From Chamaecrista fasciculata (Eukaryota > Streptophyta > Magnoliopsida > Fabales > Fabaceae), in contig QANZ01003464.1 in NCBI GenBank assembly GCA_003254925.1, positions 19,640-83,639 on the forward strand: a stretch of 64,000 nucleotides of DNA, read 5' to 3'. Positions 43,980 through 55,843 of this stretch are shown here, one piece after another. The translations under genes and the position numbers were made by a program. Under the pieces are notes generated by a model. It searched no databases, was not told the origin of the DNA, and was given only the letters and a program-made list of their open reading frames with translations. The number at the start of each line of letters is the position of its first letter. Positions within the stretch are counted from its first letter, which is position 1.

Positions 43980-44990
43980 ACTGAAGTAAAATTGTGATTG
44001 ATGCTTTTCACGTTCTTAAGTTGTTTTTAAAAAATTATTGAACATGCAATCTGCTTGATTAATAGGATAATATTCCCAAACAGAGAAATGTAACTTGGAA
44101 GTAAATGGGTCTCAATCTCCAAGGGATGCTTGAAAGATCCGAGCCTATCAATTATAACCAGCCCATCTTTACTCTCTTTTTTCTAGTCTTGAACGCTATT
44201 CTCCAAAACAGTAGGGCTATGACCTTTTAAATTTGATAGTAACACACACATGTCTCATTCTTGGTTTTTGAAGATTTGAAATTCTATTCTCAACAATTAC
44301 AAGCTGCTATCCTCCCCTTACTGCTCCTTCTTGATAAACCTCTTTACTCATAACCCAATAAGATGGTTTGCTTTGGAAAACCTTAGCACAAGAAGGGGAG
44401 GTGAGTTGTGACAAAAATGTTGAGTAATTGATTTGGATCATTTTGGCAAAGCTGGCATGGACATTGTTTCTATTTGATTGGAAGTGTTTTGCCCCTTTGT
44501 TTTGTGTTTTGCCCCTTTGTAAGGCCAATTTTAGTACGTAGCCTGAGGCTTCTTGCTTTTGAAATTGGTTGAGGTCCTTGCTCTTTCTTATAACCATTTC
44601 TCTTTAGGTGTTATAATCCTTGCTCTATAGTAGTTTTTTTTTTTTTGTGATATAAAAAGCCTTTGTCATATTTGTTTCATAGTGGAGGTCATTTTTAGTA
44701 AATTTTTTAGTCTCCTACAGGGGATGAAAAAAAAAATCAAACAAGGAAATTATTGTATTGGATTAGCGACAAATTATTTACCACTACTATCATCTTGTTT
44801 GCCTTGCATAATTTCTAGCCTGTGCGAATTTCAGGTCCTCACTTTTTTATTATTAGCCTAGTCTTTTTATGACAATTGTTCATTATATATCTAAGTTGAA
44901 CATACCTATCTCTTTATATTTATTTATATATATACACATCAATCTCTGTATATGTTTTACTCATTTCTTTTTGAGGTCTTCTATTGAACC
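43980..44990 (+). repeat. Duplication unit 5 (partial, most decayed)
   Basis: Recognised by ATTGTGATTGATGCTTTTCA, GGGTCTCAATCTCCAAG (for GGGCCTCAGTCTTCCAG in other units) and AACCCAATAAGATGGTTTGC. It has a short local duplication, GTTTTGCCCCTTTGT, at about 44487-44520. No exon of the SAP30-like gene is left. Confidence 0.6.
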
Positions 44991-47814
44991 ACCTCTGAAG
45001 TTTGAACCACATGAGCTGATTTGGTCATCCTGTAACTTCTAGGTTTTGGCCGTTGGCGCTTCCTTTGCAGCTCTCATAACTCATCGGTTCTAGCTTCTCT
45101 TCAGATATTGTGGTTCAAGAAAAAACAGTCAAAGGCGTGGAAAAGGTGAATCTAGCGTTGATTTTCTCAAATATAATAGAGCAATGCAGTTTAAATTTCA
45201 AATCCTAGGTTTAGGTGGACAGAAAGATGACAAACTTGAGTGACTAACGTGACACATAAGTAAATAACTTGACAACTCATTATTTCTGTTAGTTTGATCT
45301 CACAAAACTTAATCGACTGACTAATTAATTAATATAAATGGTGTATTAATCTTCTAGGGATAAGTTGGAGATACTAACTCTTGACATATAGATAGATAAT
45401 ATGACAACTCATCATTTCTATTAATTTTATCTCACAAAACTTAACGAATGGATTAATTAGTCAAAACGACGTATTTTGATGTATCTTTCAAAGACTGTTT
45501 TTCTATTTACTCTTGTTAATAAATTATGTTAAGAAATTAACCATTAAGAATTTTAAGATTATATATTATTATTATTATATAAAAGTTGAGATTATTGACG
45601 TAGTAGTTAATTCAGGCACATCCCTTAATCGCTAAAAAAGACAAAAAAAAAAGTAGTTGAAGAATCTCATTCCATACTTGAAAATCTAGTTGCATTGAAA
45701 GAAAATTTAATTACATTAAATATTTAGTGAAACTAATTTTTACCCGAATCATTAAAACGAATAAATGAAGAAACTCATGATTTAGACATTAAAAAAAAAA
45801 AAAAAAAAACAGATGAGAGCTCAATTCAATTAAAATCATTTGCCTTAAATTCATTTATGCCTATATAAGTAGTACTGAACGTCACTTCTGGTTCATCCTT
45901 TTTCCCTTGGTGAACGGCGACTAGAACTTAACTGACAGGTTTTCTTTCATGATTTTTTGTTTTCGTTTTTTTCAAAGAAAGCTGAAACAATAAAAAGCGA
46001 ATACATCATCTAAAAGACTAGACCTTACTTGTAGCATGTGGCTAGCCAAGTAGCCCTGTCTTGCATGCATGACATTGCTGAAGCTAGCCATCTCATTCAA
46101 ACAAACGCATCAATGTGACTCTGAAAGAGACTTGTTAGGTTGGTCCTTTAATTATGTAGCTTAACCATCTTATCATTCATTCTGTTCTATGAATTCCTCT
46201 GTGGCGACTTACAAGTGCAATTAATTTAGCTGAAGCCAAAAGGGTATGTACTACGCTCTGTGCATGACAGAGAACTGGTTCATACTTATGTCAACGTAAA
46301 CAGGGTGAATTTGATTTAACTCAAGTGTCATAATCAAAATGAGCAGTGACCACTACAGTGGTATGATCTTTTTCATTGTGATGTTAACTCATTTGACTCG
46401 TTTTTCATGCAAATGGTGTGTGGACAAACATGCTTTCTAGCTACTCGTTGAAATGTCCCAAAGGACTCCTATATTTGGCAAGGTCTAGTTCTATCAAAGT
46501 TCTTTATATTGTCTGAATGAGAATTCTTTTGAAATGGGAGATTCTAAAATTTTATTGAAACTGGCTTTATATAAAGGTGGTTTTATGATGGGAAGCTTAA
46601 ACTCTATACACTTTTCCTTTCTCTGTCAGCTAGCTAACTCTCCAAATCATAATCTTAATAAATAATTCATATTAAACTAACTTTAGAAAAATTTTGAGAT
46701 CTCTAACTTCAAGAATCCTCATTTTACTATCTTCAAGCCAGTCTTGTAATTTTGGATCATCCAAAATGTAATATTTAGTATATGTTGTGCAGTTTAAAGA
46801 GAGACAAAAGAGATAGAGAGTAAAAGTGTGACCTTAAAATAATAAAGTATATGAGACCTATATTTTCTCTTTACCTCTTCATATATCTTTTTAAACTGTA
46901 CAAAATGTATCAAATATTACATTTAAGAGTATCCAAATCCCTAAGCTTTTATATATGTTCAAAACTTAATAAGTAGTTGCATGAATATGCAAGGCAAGAT
47001 ATTAGGGCAGAGTCTAAATCCTACATCATATTAGATTGGTGAATAACACTTTATTATTGCTTCCTCTTTCAACAGTTATTACAAGTACCTACCAAGTTGA
47101 CTTTTGAAATTGCTCCTTAGTACTTAGAATTTACCCTTAACGTTTGTTTGTTTGTTCTGCATTTTGTAGCTGCCACATAAATGCTCAACTTGAAGGAAAC
47201 TAGGGGATAGGGTTCACTATATGCAAGAGAATACGGAGCACTAGCTAGCAGAATCTAACTATTACTGTCAAACTGTATTGGAGGACGCATCAATTCCTTG
47301 ATTTCTCATATTGTAGCTTAACTTAAGCTTATGATACAGTTTTGAGACTCACACTCATATCATTAAATATTATCACCCTAAGTCACTAACATCATTAATT
47401 ACTTCTTAGTAAATCAATGGGACAGTCTGATACTCTGATAGACTGAGTTTATAGAAGAAAGTGAAAATAAAATGGTGTAAAGTACCATTTCAGTATTTCT
47501 CTCAACTAGGACTCCCTTGAATTCATTGTACTATACAAAAAAAGCTCAATTACCTAGCCATTTAAGTTAAGGTTGAGTATTGATATTTAAAATATCAAAC
47601 AGAAGGATTACATAGCCATCTGAGTTGAAGTTAAATGAACTCTCAAATCTTGGTGCTACCTATCTTGAATTTGATGCTAAGTAAACATTGAGTTTTCAAG
47701 AAAAAATGAAAGCATTACTTGTAGAACAAAAGTTTGTAGAGTTACTATTTACAGTTCGGCTCACGTTTGCTTATCAATTACAAGTAGATGGTAGTAATTG
47801 CAATATTGGTTTTG
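44991..47814. other. Intergenic, no gene seen
   Basis: Low-complexity and AT-rich in places (A-run at about 45791-45809). I found no coding exon. The last few hundred bases likely carry the 3'UTR of the OVATE family gene. Confidence 0.4.
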
Positions 47815-48939
47815 TTACGTAATACCCAAAATATCTTTGTTCATATCAAACCATACCTCACGGAACACTTTGACAATGAGGTCATGATACTCATCAGAAT
47901 TCAAAGTGAGATAGCATGCCAAAAGTTCCTCCATTTCTTCAGGTTGATTCAGTCTTAACTCTGTCATCATCTCCACCATTGAGCCTCTGAAATCTTCCTC
48001 TGGATTGAATGAACATTTCACTACAGCAAAGCTATCTAAGGCTGCTGTTTCCTCCAGCAATATTCTCTCATTTTCCTTCATCTTCAGTTTTGCTTTCTTC
48101 ATGTCTTCCAAAGCCTTTATTCTGCAGATTTCAACCTTGGAAGCCATCCTTGGAGAATATATTCTGACCTTGGAGGAGCTATGCTTTGTTTTCTTCCTTG
48201 CATTCTTCATCTCACATTTCTTCAGGCTCTGCCTCTCAAAACCCAGTTTTTCCTCATGGGGTCCATCAGTTTTCTCAAGACTTCCAAGGTTGGAATCCTT
48301 TGAAGAAACTGCTGAATTAGCAACAAAAGAATGCCTTCTTGGAGTACAAATTGTTCTGGGAGGCTCAAGTTTCATCACATCTTTTTGTAATGATGATGAT
48401 TTGGCAGATGCAGCAGCAGATTGAGCTTTATGATCTGCTGCTTCTTTCTCTAATTTCAGGAGTCGCTCTTGTAAAACTCGTTGTGCTTTCCTCTCAAACT
48501 TTTTCCTTAACTTTTCAAGCTCCTTCTCTCTATTGTAGCAATCATCATCATCATCTGTTTCTAATGGGACCTTATAAGTATCTTTTGCCATCCTCCTTTC
48601 TTCAGCAGTACCTCTGTCTTTCTTCCTGAACTTGAGAGTTCCTTCTTCTCTTCCATGTTTCTTGTCATTCAAATTGTAGAATTCTGTTCTCATAACATCC
48701 TTACTTTTCTTGCTCTCATGACTTTGTTCGCCAAAGTGAATCCTACTTCCATTCCCACTAGCATATTGTGAAGAAGCAACAGAAAGAGAAGTTGGGTTCT
48801 TCTTAATTGACTCTGATGAACTGACTCTCATCTGCTTGAACTTGGACAGCCATGACAGAGGAGACATAAATGAAGGCTTGGTAGATGAAGAAGAAAAGGA
48901 TGATGGAGAAGCTTCTTTTCTTCTACCCCACCTCATCAT
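47815..48939 (-). CDS. OFP: OVATE family protein (transcriptional repressor)
   Basis: A 374-aa single-exon frame. The C-terminal OVATE domain (about 309-367) is clear: NPEEDFRGSMVEMMTELRLN, then EEMEELLACYLTLNSDEYHD and LIVKVFREVWFD. OFPs are plant nuclear or cytoskeleton-linked proteins that bind TALE homeodomain and TRM proteins, repress transcription, and shape organs. The N-terminus has MRWGRRK, a Ser-rich run, and SPLSWLSKFKQM, as in the long OFP5-like members. The middle is highly charged, with a likely coiled coil (about 135-180, EKELEKLRKKFERKAQRVLQ). The first of two adjacent ATGs is used. A GAT-repeat microsatellite (about 49007-49036) lies in its leader. Confidence 0.93.
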   Translation of the reverse strand: MMRWGRRKEASPSSFSSSSTKPSFMSPLSWLSKFKQMRVSSSESIKKNPTSLSVASSQYASGNGSRIHFGEQSHESKKSKDVMRTEFYNLNDKKHGREEGTLKFRKKDRGTAEERRMAKDTYKVPLETDDDDDCYNREKELEKLRKKFERKAQRVLQERLLKLEKEAADHKAQSAAASAKSSSLQKDVMKLEPPRTICTPRRHSFVANSAVSSKDSNLGSLEKTDGPHEEKLGFERQSLKKCEMKNARKKTKHSSSKVRIYSPRMASKVEICRIKALEDMKKAKLKMKENERILLEETAALDSFAVVKCSFNPEEDFRGSMVEMMTELRLNQPEEMEELLACYLTLNSDEYHDLIVKVFREVWFDMNKDILGIT

Positions 48940-49006
48940 TTGGTGCTGACAAGATGGAATTCTTCTTTCCTTCTTTGGGGTTGAGGTTTTGAGAGCTTCA
49001 AGAAGA

Positions 49007-49036
<30 letters not shown>
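49007..49036. repeat. GAT trinucleotide microsatellite in the OFP leader
   Basis: About ten ATG/GAT units, about 70 bases upstream of the OFP start on the minus strand, where it reads ATC repeats. The length is likely to vary between individuals. Confidence 0.7.
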
Positions 49037-49037
<1 letters not shown>

Positions 49038-49199
49038 GATGAGAGTTGGAAGTGGTAGCAGTTAAGTAGGACAGTTAGGATGTTAAATAAGGACGTGGGT
49101 TTGTGACTTGCGAGTGAAGTGGGAAAGTGTGAAAGGATTTCAATTTGAAAGGTGAAAGAGGCGGCCAGTAATCCTGTGACCACTCTCACCCACTTTTCC

Positions 49200-51590
49200 T
49201 ACTTTCTAGTTTCTACACTTTCAATAAGATTTGTGCCAACGTGGGGACCTCTTTTTTAGGCCCACGTATAACACTAGTTAATACCTATACTTGCAAAAGA
49301 TTTATGTTCATCATCTAATTAAATTAGCTTTTGAAACTTAACGTATCATGACTTAATTATGAAACTTTGTGTTTTCTCTTTTCGTTTTTTACTTATTACT
49401 CGTGGGTAACTTGTGAATAAAACGGAGGACAAGTGTTTTTTTTTTTTTTGGCCTGAGAGGACCAGTATTTGTGTCCGAAAGTTTCACAACTCGTGCCAGG
49501 ATAAATGTTTAAGAGTTTCTTGGATCAAGACATACAGTTTTGGTATAATTTAATAATTTACCTTTTATATAATTTATCATGACTTTTAATTTAGTCAATA
49601 TTGTGTCATTTAAAAAAAATATTTTTTTTATATTTTATATTGTTTAAACTTTAGTACTTACTCCTTATTGTTTATCAATAGTTATTAACTTATAATAATA
49701 GAATGGACTTTATCATAGGCGTTAAAGCTTCCTAGTCTGTTCAATCTTGTTGAAAATTTTAAGCTGAATGGATTATAAGTTATTATTATTCTTTTTTTTT
49801 TAAAATATATATCAGTACATGAAAAGAATGAGAGAAACCAAAGGTAATATGTATATGCAGTTATGCACCTAGGTGTGTTCGGATTGAGATCTTTTGTAGC
49901 ATCAAAGTGGCCATGGAATGCTGAACTTATGTTATCCACATAAGATTTTCAATTTGTTGAGAAAGAAAACGAACTACTCATGGACTAAATTTCGTTAATC
50001 CAGGAATATTTGCCCCTCTTTCATTTCAGAAAAATGAAAATCGTTGTTAAATGATCAGATTTAGAAAGAAGAAAGCTTTGAATAGATAAAATTTCTTCCG
50101 CATGTGTCTGTCTGGCATCAAAAGCAATGTCTAGTTGCAATCTATATGTCTTCTGCAAATGCTCATTCAAATTCCAACGTAACGTGATCTCTCCTCTCCC
50201 ATCTGAAACTCAAATGGACACGAAAATCCCAAAACTTTTAGAGGAGCCTCATATTTAGCTGCCCACATAACATAGATAAAATAGTCTCAAGAAGCATGGA
50301 AGCATGAACAAATAATTTCCTGACCTATCAAAAACAAACATCACATAAGTAAATAGGATGTCATGTATCTTCTCTTGATTATATATTTTTAACACATCTT
50401 TAATTGTCAATATGCTTTTTTAAAAATTAGTTTGGAAAACAAAATAAAGATCATTCAGTACATAACCATCAGAGTTCCTTGACAAATACAAACATTCAAA
50501 ATTTTTTTGATGCATCACAAACATTCAAATTAAGTGAACAGAGAGCTATGGGGGCAACAGTAGCACCATTTGAGTAAAGCTAATTTGAAATGGCTAAACC
50601 GTGCATAGGACAACAAATAGTCACATGACTATATAGAGAATTAAAAGCTCTAATGAGCTCTACATGAGCATGAAAATTGTCCTTTTTAAGAAATATAAAA
50701 AATGAAGAAAATAAAACGTGAGAAAAAAAAATTCAAATAACTAATATCAAATAATCTCTCTCTCTCTCTCTCTCAATCAATAGCTTGCATCTTCCAAACG
50801 AAAAATTCTATTATCAGCAATTGCTGGTTATCTGATTGTAATCTTCTCAGTCTCAGATACATGGCATCAACAGTCATTTCCATTCTAACTGTAGTGTATG
50901 TATCCATGCATAATCTCAACATAGTACTGGAGAATTTGAAAAAAACTACCACTGCTGAACTTAATCCCAAACAATGGGGTTCCACAACATTTTCTTTTAC
51001 ATCAAATAATCATTTTCCCAATGACTTAAAGACCTCGTCAAAATGCCCTAATAGACCAATTTCAAGTGATCCCAATCAACAAGGATGGACTACATTTTCT
51101 TCTTCATAAGTAATAAGATGACATCACATTTTCTTCTTACATTATTGATACCTATTATCAGCCATTAAAGGTTTTCCAAATGTCAAGGCTCAAAATCAAA
51201 ATACCCTCATATACCACTTTCAAATGTCACTATGAGGTCTCTTTCATCTCCAGGAATTCTGTAGTTATTGATCAAAAATGGAAAAACTAGACTTCAATTC
51301 TCGACAGCGACAAAGTATAAACTATTGTTGTCATCTGGAGAGAGTAATATAAGGATGGGGATCATAAAGAAAACTCAAGGTAATAAACAAATCAATATCA
51401 CAGTTCAGGACAGGTTTACGAAAAATAGAACTTATATAGACTAATAGTACTGCAATTCATTGAAATCATTAGAGAATATAACATCCAACACAAGGGAATT
51501 AACAAAATTTACTGCTGAGAGAACAATACATACCTAATTTATTTGAAGTGATATGCGGGCATCCAAAGCTAGGAGGAATAATCATCTACA
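49200..51590. other. Intergenic between OFP and HSFA4
   Basis: Holds the OFP promoter on the left and the HSFA4 3'UTR on the right. A CT microsatellite lies at about 50756-50774. No other gene is supported. Confidence 0.4.
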
Positions 51591-51591
51591 A

Positions 51592-52906
51592 TTAAGTTCT
51601 CTCTGTTTGACTAATATGCCCCATCTGTTCTGGAAGGTTATTTACATTGCTCATGTTCCACCAAAGCTTACTACGGTCACTAGGTTTTCCTTCATTCTTT
51701 CTGCTGTCAGAATCCTTTCGTTCTGACTGCACTTCTTGTGTTTCTGATGAACCGGGATTCTCCGTTAAGAATTGTTCCCAGAACACATCATTAACACCAG
51801 TTACAACAGTGGTTGTTCCTACAGGTTGCTTTTTTGATGCCCCATGATCAGGAACAGTAGCTGCAGCTGGCTCAGAGTTCACGTCAATTCCAGAAGATTT
51901 AGACTGACGCTCAACATCAAATTGCATACAAGAGACAGCAGGGCTGTCAACACAACTAGTAGATGCATCCAAATCCATATTTGAATGACCATGAACAAAG
52001 GTATCGCTAAAATCGTGAGCAATGTTCTCCCAAAATACCAGTGATGACTCCAGCTGATCCAAACGCTCCATGTTTAATGTCATGAAAGAGGTACTGTCTG
52101 CATTATCTCTAGGTATCATTGAGGAAGTTTCCGTAGCATCTTCAATACCAGCCTCATCACGAAGATAACCACTTCTTGGCAACCTCCGTTTTCTATACAG
52201 GGCTTCTGACATTTGCAAGAGATTTAAGGCAATCTCAGGTTTCTGCAATACTTGAGAAACAGAAGACACAATTTTTTGTTGGTTCCTTTCCAACTTTCGC
52301 AGTAGGTCCTTCGAGAACCCTTTTTGTGTCTCATTTGCTTGCCATTCCTGTTCATGCCTTTGTAACTCTAGACAAAGTTGCTCTTTTTCATGTTTCAGCC
52401 TCTCTATTTCATCTTTTAAAGTCTGCCTTTCCGATTCTGTTAATGGAGAAGCTCCTTGGCCTTGGAGATTCTTTAAAGAATGGCTATGAACTGGCTTTCG
52501 TCTATGGATATTCTTCAGAAGATGTGGTTGACCTCTTATGAACTCATCATTTGCAAATTCCCATTGTTCTGGGTCAACTTTTTTAAAACCCTGTTCAAAT
52601 AGAGATTACTACTCAGATTAAGCAATTGAATGGCAGAATAAATGCAAAACAAGCAACAGCATCAACAATATCAAGACTCAATTTGCTTACATAAGTGTTC
52701 AGCTGTCTGATGAAACTTGAGAAGTTATTGTGCTTAAAGAATCTTGGTAGCAACTCACTTGCAAATTCTGGCGGATTCCATACTATGAAACTTTTATTAG
52801 TGGCACTCCAGGAAACAATCGAATCTGAGGAAGGATCATCCACCATCTCATAAGTCTTTGCCAGGAAAGGAGGCAGAGAACTAGAACTTCCCTGAGCTTC
52901 ATCCAT
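51592..52906 (-). CDS. HSFA4: Heat shock transcription factor, class A4
   Basis: Two exons: 52906-52691 (72 aa) and 52590-51592, with a 100-base GT-AG intron, giving 404 aa. The intron splits the DNA-binding domain after SFIRQLNTY, the conserved position of plant HSFs. The DNA-binding domain (about 13-106) includes [37 protein letters not shown] and [19 protein letters not shown] heptad-repeat region (about 120-175) mediates trimer formation. RKRRLPR (about 205-211) is the nuclear signal. Two activator motifs, LVFWENI (about 256) and [13 protein letters not shown] (about 341-353), are hallmarks of A4/A5 factors. [20 protein letters not shown] is the A4-type N-terminus, so the start at 52906 is preferred. 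A4 factors act in oxidative and heavy-metal stress. Confidence 0.95.
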
Positions 52907-52927
52907 CAGTATCAAAGAAACAAACAA
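52907..52927 (-). other. In-frame upstream ATG of HSFA4
   Basis: Seven codons (MFVSLIL) upstream of the usual start are open and in frame. The family's N-terminus argues for the second ATG, but initiation at 52927 would add a short hydrophobic stretch. Confidence 0.4.
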
Positions 52928-53776
52928 AACTCAAGCTCCCAAGCTCAAATCCCAAAAGTTGTTTATCATACTTCGAAATTCCCGAGTTGTCAAAGTAAGT
53001 GAATCCTCAATCCCCTTTTATGTACTAGGAATACCAGAAACACAGCGGAAGAAATACTTCTTTCTCAATAATATCAAAGGAAAACAAAAAATAAAAAATA
53101 ACCCTTTCTTTCTCCCTTGAGAGAATAAGCCAAGCTGGGTTTCATAGAGTTCAACTTCTGCTCAATGATAAAAAGCCAAAAACTGCAAAACTCAGATATC
53201 CATTCACCGAGAAGACCAATTCACACACTTTCCCACGTGAATTCTGCAATTTAGTCCAACAAATTATCCTCCCACCAATCGAAAGCGCGAGAACTTACCT
53301 CAATGCTGGAGAAAAAAAAAGAATCGCACCTGAAAGAGAGTATTATTCTCACAGCATCTGTTTCCGCCGAAAGCGTCATCCACCAGAAAAGTTGTCAGCT
53401 CAACTGTGCCACCTAGATATGCCTAAATAGGCCAGAGTTCATTTTCTGTCAATACTTGCAAAAAGCTCAAACAATTCCGACCAATTTTCCAGTAGTATCA
53501 TGGATTGATTTTCGAAAATGAAAATAGAGTATTCTGTTTGATGTAGAAACAAGAAAACTTGCAGCCAAAGAAACAATTGAGAATAAATTTTATTTTAAGA
53601 AAAAATATGAATTTAGCTGTTTGAGGGTCAGAAAAGACAGAGACAAAAAGACGAAGCTCCGAAGGTGCAGAGAAAACAAGGGTTCTTCCGTCTCTTCGCG
53701 CTTCGGATTTTGGGATCTCACTCGATCAAGCGCGTACAGAATTTTCTTCTCAGGCTTCGTTCCGAAAAATTAAACA

Positions 53777-54396
53777 GTTTTAATAATAATAATAAAAAAA
53801 AGATACAAAATTGAGGTGCCTTTTGACTCCTNGATATACACCCCTCGGAAGCCGACGGNAATGCCAGGATCCGTGAAAGCACGTGACAGGACAAGAAGGA
53901 CACGCAAAAGGACTAAAACGCCCCCTGCGCGCAGACCAAACCATGAAAAGCACTCCTGGCTATCACTGACAACCAGGAGAGAAGGTTGGAAATCCCACCG
54001 TACCCTGGCAGTGATAGCTGTCACCTCAAAAGCAGAAACCTACACCAACCCACTTTTCCTCACACATCCCGAGTACACCCCTGACGTCTCAGAGAGAGAC
54101 CTCGTACGAACATGAGACAAAAGGGAAGGAGGATAAAAGGAAAAGGGGGGACCTTTTCTAAGGTAACGACTCTCTCTCTCTAAAATATTCAAACTCTCCA
54201 ACTTTCTCTCACTAACTTAAGCATCGGAGAAGAATCGCAGGGAACCCCCTGTGCATTCTCGTTCGCAGGTTCCGACGACCCCTACTTGCCGGAAACTGCC
54301 CTCAACTGTGAACTCAAGGTTAGATTTCTCCTAATCCAGCTTTGTAGTTTTCAATAATAATAAAAAGATACAAAATTGAGGTGCCTTTTGACTCCT
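53777..54396. mobile_element. LTR-like insertion flanked by a ~50-bp direct repeat, near HSFA4
   Basis: The segment AATAATAATAA...GATACAAAATTGAGGTGCCT-TTTGACTCCT occurs at 53777-53831 and again at 54346-54396. Between them are about 514 GC-richer bases with LTR-like content: CACTAACTTAAGCATCGGAG, CTGTGCATTCTCGTTCGCAG and CCGGAAACTGCCCTCAA resemble the R/U5 part of plant Ty3/gypsy LTRs. Ambiguous bases sit at about 53832 and 53860, exactly at the left junction, so part of an element may be missing. It lies about 0.9 kb upstream of the HSFA4 start codon. An unusual large target duplication or an assembly join are both possible. Confidence 0.5.
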
Positions 54397-54399
54397 GAA

Positions 54400-55350
54400 C
54401 CTGGACATGCCAAACTGCCCAAGTCAACATTTCAGATTTCTTACGAAAAAGAAATATTCATCATATTTATAAGACATCCAAAAAGAATATTGAGAACAAT
54501 CCAAACGAGTTTCAGGTGGAGCTTGATTAAGCTTAGCCCTAATTATCTATTTTTTGTAAGAAAAACAATAATTAAAATTTTCTTAAATATTTTGTATACT
54601 TTTAGGTTGAATGTTCAAAATTAGTCTTATATTTTTATTTCAAAGTTTATTTTGTCTTTTTATCTTTGAAAACATTTAAATTGGTCCCATATATTTTCCA
54701 CATCTCTACACACACAGCGAAATCTCGTAAGATCAACAAAGATTTGAAGACACAGATATTGATAAATAATTATATGATCAACAAAACAAAGATGTAGACA
54801 AATTGTATGATCAAGAACAGAGCAATGGTTTATTGATCAAGAACGCGTATACACATTACATAATTTTCTAATTAGTATGGCCGTTGCTGCAACTTTGAAC
54901 ATAACTTGCCGATGATTTTTCAAATTATGACTGCTTTCAGTTTTTCAATATAGGAAGTTGCTTAGAACAAATTCAATCCTTTTATCCTGTTGATCCTGTC
55001 CTCTGCCTGTAATTATATTCCATCTTTGCCGTCTATTCAATGCTTCATTCTCAATGCACCACGTAGCTTCATCATGTCTCTTTTCGATGTCAAAGAAAAA
55101 TCATTGTATTTTTTAGAGAGCTGAGCTGGCAAAACAATAATAATGATAAATGGTAAGAATGTTTTTATAAAAAAAATTTAAGCATAAAGACTGAGTTACA
55201 AAATAATAAAATCATGGGAACTAAATTATAAACTTAGTATTACTATAAGGACTAAATGTTTATTTTAACCCATATTGGAAAAGGAGAACTTGTCGTGCAC
55301 GGAATTTGAAGTTACGCTACTGCATTAACTAACTGGTTAAGAAAGATGAC
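54400..55350. other. Intergenic, no gene seen
   Basis: AT-rich, with no supported feature. Confidence 0.4.
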
Positions 55351-55353
55351 TAC

Positions 55354-55748
55354 GGCTCCGTTTGGTATAGGAAAGGGTATGTAAAGGAAAGGGTTTTACA
55401 ATGGAAAAATTGTGAGGGAAAGGAAAAGTAGTTGAGGGAATGTAAAGTAGGTAAAGATTGAAAGTGTTTGGTATAAAAAGGTATGGGAGGGAAAGTAAAA
55501 TAGATATAGAAAAAAATGACAAAAATGCCCTTCCCACAACCACCNATTAGGAATTGTACCATAATTCCCTAGGTAGACTTGAATTACATCAGAAATGTGA
55601 AGTAAAGAAAAATGGTCTATGTAATGTAAAACCCTTTACATTGTAATCCACTTTACATAGCTCAAATTACCATACCAAACACATGAAAATCTTGGAATCC
55701 GTGCCCTTTTACATTGTAAAACCCATTTACATTGTACCAAACGGACCC
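55354..55748. mobile_element. PIF/Harbinger-type MITE, 395 bp
   Basis: The left end GGCTCCGTTTGGTAT pairs with the right end, whose complement is GGGTCCGTTTGGTAC. The subterminal words GGGTTTTACAATG also occur inverted near the right end. TAC stands on both sides (55351-55353 and 55749-55751), fitting a 3-bp target duplication. No transposase. It lies about 95 bases beyond the stop of the TMEM230-like gene. An N is at about 55545. Confidence 0.7.
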
Positions 55749-55843
55749 TACAGCTTCGGAGTTTCCTACGGTGTTTTTTGCATCTGTTATTGAAACATAT
55801 TAGCAAAAACATGATAATATAATGAGACGTTTATTGTTCAACC

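Noticed and set aside
53816..54115. 99-aa plus-strand frame with Arg/Thr-rich sequence
   Set aside because: It lies within the LTR-like insert, contains ambiguous codons, and has no domain.
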